Positions 8,366 to 14,959 of a DNA stretch of 64,000 nucleotides are shown here, one piece after another. The number at the start of each line of letters is the position of its first letter. Position 1 is the stretch's first letter. The notes beneath the pieces were generated by a model, which was not told the origin of the DNA, searched no databases, and saw only the letters and a list, made by a program, of their open reading frames with translations. The stretch is from Salinivirgaceae bacterium (GTDB lineage: Bacteria; Bacteroidota; Bacteroidia; Bacteroidales; SZUA-534). Where the stretch lies: NCBI GenBank assembly GCA_017527435.1, contig JAFXQB010000025.1, forward strand, positions 124,001-188,000, written 5' to 3'. Both the position numbers and the translations under genes were made by a program.

Positions 8366-9577
8366 TTAATGGTTAAACGATTCTTTTAACTTATACACTT
8401 GCTGTACGTTGGCAATCATTTCGTCGAATTTGTCTTCGTTGCAAACGCGAGCCGACGGGTGATAACTGTCAATCACAAGCAAATCGGATTCGGCGCAATA
8501 AAAGCACCACGTGTTTATCTGCTCAAAATGCTTGTTACCATAAATCCGCTGCAACACAATGTCGGTTAGTGTGCCACTGCCACCACCGCACACTATTATG
8601 TTGGGATTCAGCAATTCACGAATCTGATAATTCACAAAACGCTCGTCACGATTATAGAAATCAATCACTTCGTCATTGTTTACTTGCGCACCGCCCGACA
8701 ATTTTTTCACGTTGACTTGCGCCATCGGATATTTCCTTGCCAACTCAACGTACTCGTCTTTCGATTTGTCGAATACAGGCAAATGGTCGGCTGTTACTTC
8801 GTTGAGAGCCCACAACCATTTGAACAAAACGATATAAAAACGGTGTGTTGGTTTGATTGAGCCGTCGGGATTTTTTTCATTGCCCAAAGGCCACCAACGA
8901 ATGTCATCGCCTGGATTATCGTTAGTGTCCTTCATCAAGAACAGCACACGGCGTTTGGCTTTCAGCCATTTTTCGGCTTCGGCGTTACGGTCATCGTTGC
9001 GCCCGAACATAAGACCATCGAAACAGAAATTCTTCTGTTCTTCAGCCGAATAACTGTTGTACCAATCTTCGTACAATGCATCTTCTTTTTCTGAAAAACT
9101 TTGTGCCATAGTATTTTCTTTTTGAATTGTTTTTGTCGGATAACCGTTCGCCTTTTGCAGTTCCATAAGCATTTCTCTTTCTTGTCGTTTCTTTTTTTCC
9201 TTCTCTTTCTTTTTTCTTTTCATTTCCTGCTTTTTCCTGCGTCTTCTCTCTTCTTCCAATTTTATTTCTTCTTCTATTCTTCTCATTTCTTCTTCTTCTC
9301 TTCGCTCTTCTTCTAACCTTTCTTTTTCGTGCCATTTGTCAGAAATCGCATCAAAAATCCATTCAAACAAACCAGCGAATAATTCAAAAATCCAACGCAA
9401 TAGTTGGTATATCCAAATGAAAAGTTGGATTATTAATTCGCCAACGAAGATAATTCCGTCTATGAGAATCTTGAAGGCATCGCCAACCCACGTGTGTGTA
9501 AAAATGTGGATAATGAACAATAGCAAGGCAAAGCCTGCAACAGACAGAACAATTATCAAAATTGCAGTATCACTCAT
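8366..9577 (-). CDS. Membrane-anchored coiled-coil protein with C-terminal uracil-DNA-glycosylase-like domain
   Basis: 403 residues in three parts: two hydrophobic segments (about 5-27 and 39-76), a very highly charged Glu/Arg/Lys helix (about 82-140, almost certainly coiled coil), and a globular C-terminal domain (about 165-403). The last domain shows a UDG-superfamily pattern: RRVLFLMKDTNDNPGDD (209-225), the strand-loop NIIVCGGG (326-333) and LLVIDSYHPSAR (366-377), where HPS-x-R resembles UDG motif II (HPSP). A Met at 157 (position 9109) follows an A-rich stretch and could start a soluble form of only the globular domain. Nucleic-acid or base recognition is inferred; catalytic competence is uncertain. 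Operon neighbours are a lipoprotein gene (15 bp upstream) and the DUF6140-like gene. Confidence 0.7.
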   Translation of the reverse strand: MSDTAILIIVLSVAGFALLLFIIHIFTHTWVGDAFKILIDGIIFVGELIIQLFIWIYQLLRWIFELFAGLFEWIFDAISDKWHEKERLEEERREEEEMRRIEEEIKLEEERRRRKKQEMKRKKKEKEKKKRQEREMLMELQKANGYPTKTIQKENTMAQSFSEKEDALYEDWYNSYSAEEQKNFCFDGLMFGRNDDRNAEAEKWLKAKRRVLFLMKDTNDNPGDDIRWWPLGNEKNPDGSIKPTHRFYIVLFKWLWALNEVTADHLPVFDKSKDEYVELARKYPMAQVNVKKLSGGAQVNNDEVIDFYNRDERFVNYQIRELLNPNIIVCGGGSGTLTDIVLQRIYGNKHFEQINTWCFYCAESDLLVIDSYHPSARVCNEDKFDEMIANVQQVYKLKESFNH

Positions 9578-9592
9578 TGCTTAAATTGCTGA

Positions 9593-10267
9593 TTAATAGC
9601 CTAAATCTGAATACAATTCGGAATCGCTCACATAGTTTATTTCATAATGACCATCGTCGAAATCGTGTACAGTGCAATACACATATAGTTTGTCTTGTAA
9701 TTTGTAAACAACATCGTAAACAGTTACTTTTTTGCCTGACGCTTTTTCATTTTCGCGATAATCATACACTTCAACTTGTTCTGCAATCAACTCTATAAGA
9801 GGCTCAAAATTGCCATCGCACACTTCGTGTGCTGTTTTGAATGCTCTTACTTTTTTGTGCATAGCACCGCCACCACCAAAAATTGCATTGACAAATTGAG
9901 CCCCTATTGCGTCGTTTAAACCAACGGTTGCAGAAGGAATTTCCCCATTCGTGATAAATTCGTACAGGTCGTTTTCAGTAATTTCATTACCATAATCGTC
10001 TGATTCTTCTTTCAATACTTCAAGATTCCACCAATCATCACCTTCTTCATAAACCATATCACCCATCTCGTCGGGGTGTTCGGCTTTGGCTTTATCTTCT
10101 TCAACTTTAAAGACATAGTCATACAATTGCTCACCAACCCAACGTGGTGCACTTGCGCATACTGCATAAAACTTACAGCCTGATTCTTGTATTACGGTAG
10201 GCTCACAGCCTGTCAGCATAACAGTTGAGGTCGCTATTGCTATGAATAGCAAATATTTCTTAATCAT
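9593..10267 (-). CDS. Acidic lipoprotein of unknown function
   Basis: 224 residues with a lipoprotein signal peptide ending in the lipobox LTGC (Cys21). The mature part is strongly acidic with the stretches EEGDDWWNLEVLKEESDD and HDFDDGHYEINYVSDSE, and it carries a GGGG linker (about 124-127). I recognise no domain. It is the first gene of a three-gene minus-strand run (lipoprotein, UDG-like membrane protein, DUF6140-like), which suggests a joint envelope-linked role. It is more AT-rich than the housekeeping genes around it. Confidence 0.65.
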   Translation of the reverse strand: MIKKYLLFIAIATSTVMLTGCEPTVIQESGCKFYAVCASAPRWVGEQLYDYVFKVEEDKAKAEHPDEMGDMVYEEGDDWWNLEVLKEESDDYGNEITENDLYEFITNGEIPSATVGLNDAIGAQFVNAIFGGGGAMHKKVRAFKTAHEVCDGNFEPLIELIAEQVEVYDYRENEKASGKKVTVYDVVYKLQDKLYVYCTVHDFDDGHYEINYVSDSELYSDLGY

Positions 10268-10638
10268 AATTAATATACATTTAAGTTAAATAACACATCC
10301 TTATTTTGTTGGCCTACTGTTTGATACGGATTGTCGGCTTGTTCCGTCAGCACTTTGTTCGGGTTAGGTGGGACGCATAAAAATAGCGTGGTGCCAATTC
10401 GCTTTCAATCGCCTTCTTGAGGATTTACTGGACTACCTATATAAACCAATTGAATGAACAAAGCCCACGCTTACGCATAGGCATCTTTGCTTTGTTCTCT
10501 GGTTTATATCTCAAAAGTGTCCAGTTTTCAAGAAGACAGATTATTAAGCCAAAACGCTATTTATGTTATATGTCTTTTAGTCGGTTATTTCACCATAGGC
10601 AAAAGAGTTTAATTGTTTAAATTCATATAGTTACATTA
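10268..10638. other. 371-bp region without a protein gene
   Basis: The segment separates the island lipoprotein gene from the Rpn nuclease gene. Its middle part is taken up by the long imperfect inverted repeat annotated separately (10375-10566). A short plus-strand frame at 10417-10620 lies inside that structure and has no protein-like features. No good TAnnTTTG promoter was found on either side. Confidence 0.6.
10375..10566. ncRNA. Candidate structured RNA with rod-like, 6S-like architecture (or a MITE remnant)
   Basis: Nested pairing about one axis near 10474: AAATAGCGT (10381-10389) with ACGCTATTT (10554-10562), then a large internal loop (10390-10412 against 10536-10553), then CTTCTTGA (10413-10420) with TCAAGAAG (10528-10535), ACTGGAC (10427-10433) with GTCCAGT (10519-10525), ATATAAACCA (10439-10448) with TGGTTTATAT (10500-10509), and GAACAAAG (10456-10463) with CTTTGTTC (10490-10497). 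A closing stem, a big central bubble and a long terminal arm over about 190 nt are the layout of 6S RNA. Strand is undecided, and a decayed inverted-repeat element is the alternative. Confidence 0.42.
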
Positions 10639-11511
10639 TTATAACCTTTCAATTTCTTCGACCGTCAAGCCTGTAACTTCGGCAATGTCAGCCGCAGAAA
10701 AGCCTTTGGCTTTCATATTGCGAGCGGTTATTTTGACGCCTTTTTCCATTCCTTTTTCTATTCCTTCTTCAAAACCTTCGTTAAAACTTTCCTTTTTCTG
10801 CGTTTTCATTACACTATACCAATCGCGGAAAATTTTCAGACTTGTTTCGTAGTCCTGCATTTCTGCAACAGTGAATTTGGCTATCTCGGCTTGCTCGAAA
10901 AGGCGCAAAAAGACTTTCTCTTGCAACGCCACGGGTTTCTCGTAGAGTTTGTCAAGGTTCTTGATGGCATACAACCATTTATCAAATAGCGTTTTAAGTT
11001 CCGATTCCTGTTTGCGAAATTTTGGCATTTCAAGATATATGAATGTCAGTTTATCGTAAAAGACTTCCTTGGTTTTAAGGTCGCAGATTTTTGCGGTAGT
11101 AAGAAAATCTTCTTTGTCATCGAATGTAAAATTCAGAATGCCAATGGCATACACTCGTTTCAACTGATAATCCCACTCACCGCGTTTGGCTTGTTCTCGA
11201 ATTGGGAATGTTGAATAGTAAATGCTGCGGTCTTTAAAGTATTCCTGATTGGCTTTCTGCATCTCTATCAAGAACTTATCGCCGTTGGTGCTCTCGCAGT
11301 AAACATCAAACACGGCGCGTCGCTCACGGGGCGCATCGGGCAAATTCTCTGTTGAAAGATATGTAATGTCCTTTATATCTTCCTTACCCGCAAACAACGC
11401 ATTTAAAAAACTGATTAGCAACTCTTTGTTGGCTTCGGTGCCGAACAATTTCTTGAATGCGAAATCGGTATAGAAGTTAACGTAGCGCTCGTGTGAATTG
11501 ACGTAGTCCAT
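10639..11511 (-). CDS. Rpn-family / PD-(D/E)XK nuclease family protein (TIGR01784 type)
   Basis: A 290-residue member of the recombination-promoting nuclease family, formerly called putative transposases. The N-terminal motif FYTDFAFKKLFGTEANKELL is diagnostic. The nuclease core is FDVYCESTNGDKFLIEMQ with Asp69, Glu83 and Gln85 as the PD-(D/E)XK-type residues. The C-terminus carries the usual Gly/Glu/Lys heptad-like stretch (FEEGIEKGMEKG) and a small helical domain ending TGLTVEEIERL. These genes are abundant, variable and often mobile in Bacteroidota. It stands alone between the structured-RNA candidate and the yajC terminator, and marks the edge of the island. Confidence 0.9.
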   Translation of the reverse strand: MDYVNSHERYVNFYTDFAFKKLFGTEANKELLISFLNALFAGKEDIKDITYLSTENLPDAPRERRAVFDVYCESTNGDKFLIEMQKANQEYFKDRSIYYSTFPIREQAKRGEWDYQLKRVYAIGILNFTFDDKEDFLTTAKICDLKTKEVFYDKLTFIYLEMPKFRKQESELKTLFDKWLYAIKNLDKLYEKPVALQEKVFLRLFEQAEIAKFTVAEMQDYETSLKIFRDWYSVMKTQKKESFNEGFEEGIEKGMEKGVKITARNMKAKGFSAADIAEVTGLTVEEIERL

Positions 11512-11589
11512 CGCCGTACTGTTTTGTATTTCGCAAATTTAGGAATTTGATAATTGATATGCAAAAGCGAAAATGTTATCCGCAAAAAC

Positions 11590-11617
11590 AAAAAAAGCGC
11601 CGAATCTCTTCGGCGCC
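11590..11617 (-). terminator. Intrinsic terminator after yajC
   Basis: Stem GCGCCGAA / TTCGGCGC with a 4-nt loop and, on the minus strand, a run of eight T. It lies 26 bp past the yajC stop and ends the nusB-yajC transcript before the island. Confidence 0.85.
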
Positions 11618-11642
11618 TTATTGATTTCCGATGAATCGGAAT

Positions 11643-11975
11643 TTAAGCCTTTGGTGCCACGTCGGCAGGGTCTTTCACCAGGCCCGATTTGTCAACCTTA
11701 ATCAGAACGCCGTTCGACACGTCGAGCAGAACGGTGGTGTCCTTCACTTCGGCAATGGTGCCGTAGATTCCGCCCACGGTGAGCACTTTGTCACCCTTCT
11801 TGAGCGCCTTGCGGAACTCGTTAATCTCTTTCTGCTTCTTGGTCTGCGGACGAATCATAAAGAAGTAGAACACAAAAATGATAAGCACCAGCATAATCAG
11901 GCTGCTTGCACCGCCGCCCTGTGCGCCTTCGGCACCACCTTGTGGCGCCATCAGAAAAATACTCAACAGATTCAT
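11643..11975 (-). CDS. yajC: Preprotein translocase accessory subunit YajC
   Basis: A 110-residue single-span inner-membrane protein associated with SecDF and the Sec translocon. It has a membrane helix (about 25-41, SLIMLVLIIFVFYFFMIRPQ), the diagnostic RPQTKKQKE right after it, then KKGDKVLTVGGIYGTI, which is the core YajC beta domain. Length is normal. It is downstream of nusB and the DUF1573 gene. In many Bacteroidota ybbR and coaE would come next; here a terminator and an island intervene. Confidence 0.97.
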   Translation of the reverse strand: MNLLSIFLMAPQGGAEGAQGGGASSLIMLVLIIFVFYFFMIRPQTKKQKEINEFRKALKKGDKVLTVGGIYGTIAEVKDTTVLLDVSNGVLIKVDKSGLVKDPADVAPKA

Positions 11976-12058
11976 TGTCGTTTTGTTTTTAATTATTTGT
12001 TGTTTAAATGTTTATCAATTGTTTAAAGGTTGAGTCGCTTCGCTGTTTAGAAGGTTAT

Positions 12059-12074
12059 CCCGATAGCTATCGGG
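12059..12074. repeat. 16-bp perfect palindrome, copy 1
   Basis: CCCGATAGCTATCGGG, a perfect palindrome also found at 19384-19399. It stands in non-coding DNA between yajC and the DUF1573 gene, next to a twice-repeated CTTCGCTGTTTAGA. Confidence 0.8.
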
Positions 12075-12150
12075 GGCTTCGCTGTTTAGATAACTAATCA
12101 TTCTCAACTTTCTAAACTTCTCACCCCCTCATTTCCAATTATAAATTTCT

Positions 12151-12234
12151 AATTCCTAACTACTAATTCCTAACTACTAATTCCTAACTACTAATTCCTA
12201 ACTACTAATTCCTAACTACTAATTCCTAACTACT
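12151..12234. repeat. Tandem array of a 14-bp unit, six perfect copies
   Basis: The unit AATTCCTAACTACT is repeated six times without change, followed by degenerate copies up to the DUF1573 stop. Because 14 is not a multiple of three it is not a coding repeat. Similar low-complexity CTAAATCCTAA text occurs at 39869-39933. Confidence 0.95.
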
Positions 12235-12253
12235 AAATCCTAAATCCTATCTA

Positions 12254-12664
12254 CTACTTTACTTCTGCAAATATCTGCAATTTTACTGGTTTCTCACTGC
12301 AATTTGTCCAGACGTTGGCGCTTTTCAGTTGCTTGCCTTCGCGGCCGTAACTGTCGAAAATCACTTCAACGGTGCCGCTCTCGCCAGGTTTGACTGGCTC
12401 GGTTGAGTATTTCGACGCCGTGCATCCGCAACTGGTTGTCACATCGGTAATCTGCAGGGCGCCGTCGCCTATATTCCTGAATTTGAACGTGTACGACACT
12501 TTTTCGCCTTGCGCGATGGTGCCGAAATTATGCTCGTATGTTTCGAAATTGATTTGCGGGGTACCATCGGCTTTTGCGTCGGTTTTTTGCTGATTTCCAG
12601 CGCATCCGAAGCAAACCACTGCCATAAGCAGCCCGATTTTCGCAAGTCCCCTCATCAGTTTCAT
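12254..12664 (-). CDS. DUF1573-domain lipoprotein
   Basis: 136 residues with a lipoprotein signal peptide ending in CFGC (Cys21) and one DUF1573 domain (about 38-134), recognised by NFETYEHNFGTIAQGEKVSY, the FRNIGDGALQI strand and TSCGCTA. The domain has an immunoglobulin-like fold found mostly in Bacteroidota and Planctomycetes; the function is not established. The ATG overlaps the nusB stop by 4 nt (ATGA), so it is translationally coupled to nusB. The gene stops inside the tail of the tandem repeat. Confidence 0.9.
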   Translation of the reverse strand: MKLMRGLAKIGLLMAVVCFGCAGNQQKTDAKADGTPQINFETYEHNFGTIAQGEKVSYTFKFRNIGDGALQITDVTTSCGCTASKYSTEPVKPGESGTVEVIFDSYGREGKQLKSANVWTNCSEKPVKLQIFAEVK

Positions 12665-13605
12665 TCAATAAGTCCGCGGCCCGTTTTCTTGATTTTGCCT
12701 TCCGCCTTCATCTGGTTCACAATCTTGTCCAGAATGCCGTTCACAAAGGCGTTGCTGCGGTCGGTGCTGTAGAATTTTGCAAGGTCGATGTACTCGTTCA
12801 GGCTCACCTTTACGGGGATGCTCTCGAACGATGTAATCTCGACAATGGCCTGCTCAATAATCAGAAGGTCCATCTGCGCAAGCCGCTCAAGGTCCCAGTT
12901 TTTGATGTTATCGCGGATGATGCGCTCATTCTCTTCGTGATGCATCACCGTCTTGCAGAACAGGTCGGTGGCAAAGCGGCGGTCATCGTCGTTTTTGTAA
13001 AGGTTCATCAGCGAAACCGATGTTGCGCTTTCCTTCAGCCGCTCAACGGTTTTGATGTTCATACTCAAAACGAACTCAATGTCATCGTTCCAGTAGATTG
13101 AGTTCTCTTCGAGCACCTGATAGAGCATATCGTCGTCCACCATATACTCGTTGAAGAAGTTCATCACAAACTTCTTGTCGGCTTCGTAACTGTTGTCGGG
13201 GCTGGCCATATAGGCTTTGTAACTGTCCGACTCAACCATCACGGTGTAGATGTGCTTGATGAGTTCGGGTGTTGCATTCCAGTTCAAGGTGTTGCTATCG
13301 GCGTAAACCGTCAGTTTTTCAGTCTGTTCCAACTGGCGGACCACCTTGTTGTCGACGAAACGAGTGTTGGGGTTCAGGTCGGCTTCGGTAGCCATCATCT
13401 TCGACTTGTAGATGTCGATTTTGTTCTGTGCGTAGCGGCTGACGTCGATTAGCAGCAGGAAGAACAAATGATACAGGTCGTATGATTTTTCGAGACTCTT
13501 CTGAAGGTCTTTTTCGTATTTGGGCAAGCCGTCGGTGTTGTTGCCGTTGAAGTATGCGTAGAGTAGTTGTAGAACCTTAACCCTGATTAATCGTCTGCTA
13601 ATCAT
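12661..13605 (-). CDS. nusB: Transcription antitermination factor NusB (long Bacteroidota form)
   Basis: 314 residues from the ATG at 13605 (MISRRLIRVKVLQLLYAYF). The frame runs further upstream to 13734, but that part has no protein-like character. The N-terminal RRLIRVKVLQLLYAYF is the NusB boxA-binding helix; a long helical insert follows, and the C-terminal half contains NWDLERLAQMDLLIIEQAIVEI, SIPVKVSLNEYIDLAKFYS and SNAFVNGILDKI, the conserved NusB core. Other bacteria have forms of about 140 residues; the extended form is normal for this phylum. It acts on rRNA transcription with NusE. Confidence 0.95.
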   Translation of the reverse strand: MISRRLIRVKVLQLLYAYFNGNNTDGLPKYEKDLQKSLEKSYDLYHLFFLLLIDVSRYAQNKIDIYKSKMMATEADLNPNTRFVDNKVVRQLEQTEKLTVYADSNTLNWNATPELIKHIYTVMVESDSYKAYMASPDNSYEADKKFVMNFFNEYMVDDDMLYQVLEENSIYWNDDIEFVLSMNIKTVERLKESATSVSLMNLYKNDDDRRFATDLFCKTVMHHEENERIIRDNIKNWDLERLAQMDLLIIEQAIVEITSFESIPVKVSLNEYIDLAKFYSTDRSNAFVNGILDKIVNQMKAEGKIKKTGRGLIE

Positions 13606-13694
13606 TTGAAAGAGCCTTAAATTGTTATTAAATCGGCGGCAAAGATACATAAACAAATCGCACCACCGACACTGTTGGCACAGATTATTTGTGA

Positions 13695-13727
13695 AGACTA
13701 CAGACAACGGACAACAGACGTCAGACA
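13695..13727. repeat. Dispersed CAGACAACAGAC-type repeat, copy 1
   Basis: Degenerate text AGACTACAGACAACGGACAA followed by CAGACGTCAGACA. Related text occurs at 39821-39840 and 58684-58715, always between genes. Confidence 0.55.
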
Positions 13728-13762
13728 CCAACACCTAACACCCATAACCCAACACCACACGG

Positions 13763-14731
13763 CTACACAATTCCTTCCTGCAGAATGTCGTGAATGTGGA
13801 TGACGCCAGCGTAGCGGCCTTCCTTGAGCACGATGAGTTGCGTGATGTGGTTCTGTTCCATCAGATGGAAGGCGTTTACTGCCATTGCGTTCTCGTCAAT
13901 CGTCTTCGGGTTGACCGACATAATGTCGGCGGCGGTCAGGTTGGCCACGTCGCGGCCCGACATAAGCATTCGCCGCAAGTCGCCGTCGGTGATGATGCCC
14001 ACCATATCGCCGTCAGCGTTGAGCACCGCCGTGGCGCCAAGCCGCTTCGATGTCATTTCCATAATCACCTGCTTGATGTTGTCGGTGGATGCGACTTGCG
14101 GTTTCTCGTTGTTTATATATAGGTCGCTCACACGCATATAGAGTTTCTTGCCTAACGCGCCGCCCGGGTGGTATTTGGCAAAGTCGGACGGCGAAAAACC
14201 GCGACACTCGAGCAGTGCGATGGCCATTGCGTCGCCCATCACCAGTTGGGCCGTGGTGCTCGATGTTGGCGCCAGATTGTTGGGGCAGGCTTCGTGCTCG
14301 GCATACGCATTTATAATAATGTCGGCCTGCTGAGCCAGATACGACTGTGTGTCGCTCACCATTGCAATCATTTTGTTGCGGCGCATTTTTAGAATCGGCA
14401 CCAGCACCTTGATTTCGGGCGTGTTGCCGCTTCTCGAAAGCAGCATCACAATGTCGTTGTCTTGAATCATACCCAAATCGCCGTGGATGGCGTCGGCGGC
14501 GTGCATAAAGAGCGCGGGGGTGCCCGTTGAGTTCATTGTGGCCACAATCTTCTGCGCAATGATGGCGCTTTTGCCGATTCCGGTCACAACCAGCCGCCCC
14601 TTGCTTTTGAAAATCAGGCTTACGGCTTCGGCAAAATTGCTGTCAATCATATTTTTGAGATTGGCAACGGTGGCCGCTTCCTGATCAATCACATCGGCCG
14701 CAATGGCTGTTATTTCGTCGTTTGTCTTCAT
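13763..14731 (-). CDS. kdsD: Arabinose-5-phosphate isomerase (KpsF/GutQ/KdsD family)
   Basis: 322 residues from the ATG at 14731; the frame continues to 14812 but without conserved residues. It interconverts ribulose 5-phosphate and arabinose 5-phosphate, the first step to KDO for lipopolysaccharide. The SIS domain (about 38-170) shows VVTGIGKSAIIAQKIVATMN, STGTPALFMHAADAIHGDLG and LLSRSGNTPEIK; two CBS domains follow (about 200-322, MRVSDLYINN to IHIHDILQEG). Length and order match KdsD. It is divergent from recQ, an arrangement also seen in Bacteroides. Confidence 0.95.
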   Translation of the reverse strand: MKTNDEITAIAADVIDQEAATVANLKNMIDSNFAEAVSLIFKSKGRLVVTGIGKSAIIAQKIVATMNSTGTPALFMHAADAIHGDLGMIQDNDIVMLLSRSGNTPEIKVLVPILKMRRNKMIAMVSDTQSYLAQQADIIINAYAEHEACPNNLAPTSSTTAQLVMGDAMAIALLECRGFSPSDFAKYHPGGALGKKLYMRVSDLYINNEKPQVASTDNIKQVIMEMTSKRLGATAVLNADGDMVGIITDGDLRRMLMSGRDVANLTAADIMSVNPKTIDENAMAVNAFHLMEQNHITQLIVLKEGRYAGVIHIHDILQEGIV

Positions 14732-14959
14732 AATCACGTTTCTTATGTTTGCCGCCGCGCTGAATTTCAGGCGGTTCGGACGGTTCGGAAAAAACATTTC
14801 AAAAAAACACACAAAAATATAAATGGACTCATAATTTTTACTAAATTTATTTTCGAGTTTGTAGGCGATTTTTCAAAATTTGCCGTTTAAAGAAATATTA
14901 AAAGGGGGAGTGGTTCTGAAATCTTCTAACGGGTTGTCAGGGACCACATTAAAAGTTTG

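Noticed and set aside
10417..10620. A 67-codon plus-strand frame
   Set aside because: It lies inside the structured-RNA candidate and reads as basic, aromatic random text.
10639..11511. Calling the Rpn gene an insertion sequence
   Set aside because: Older annotations call this family transposases, but it is a nuclease family, and no terminal inverted repeats or target duplications are visible around it.
12151..12234. Possible CRISPR array
   Set aside because: The 14-bp units are contiguous with no spacers, and no cas gene is near; it is a simple tandem repeat.
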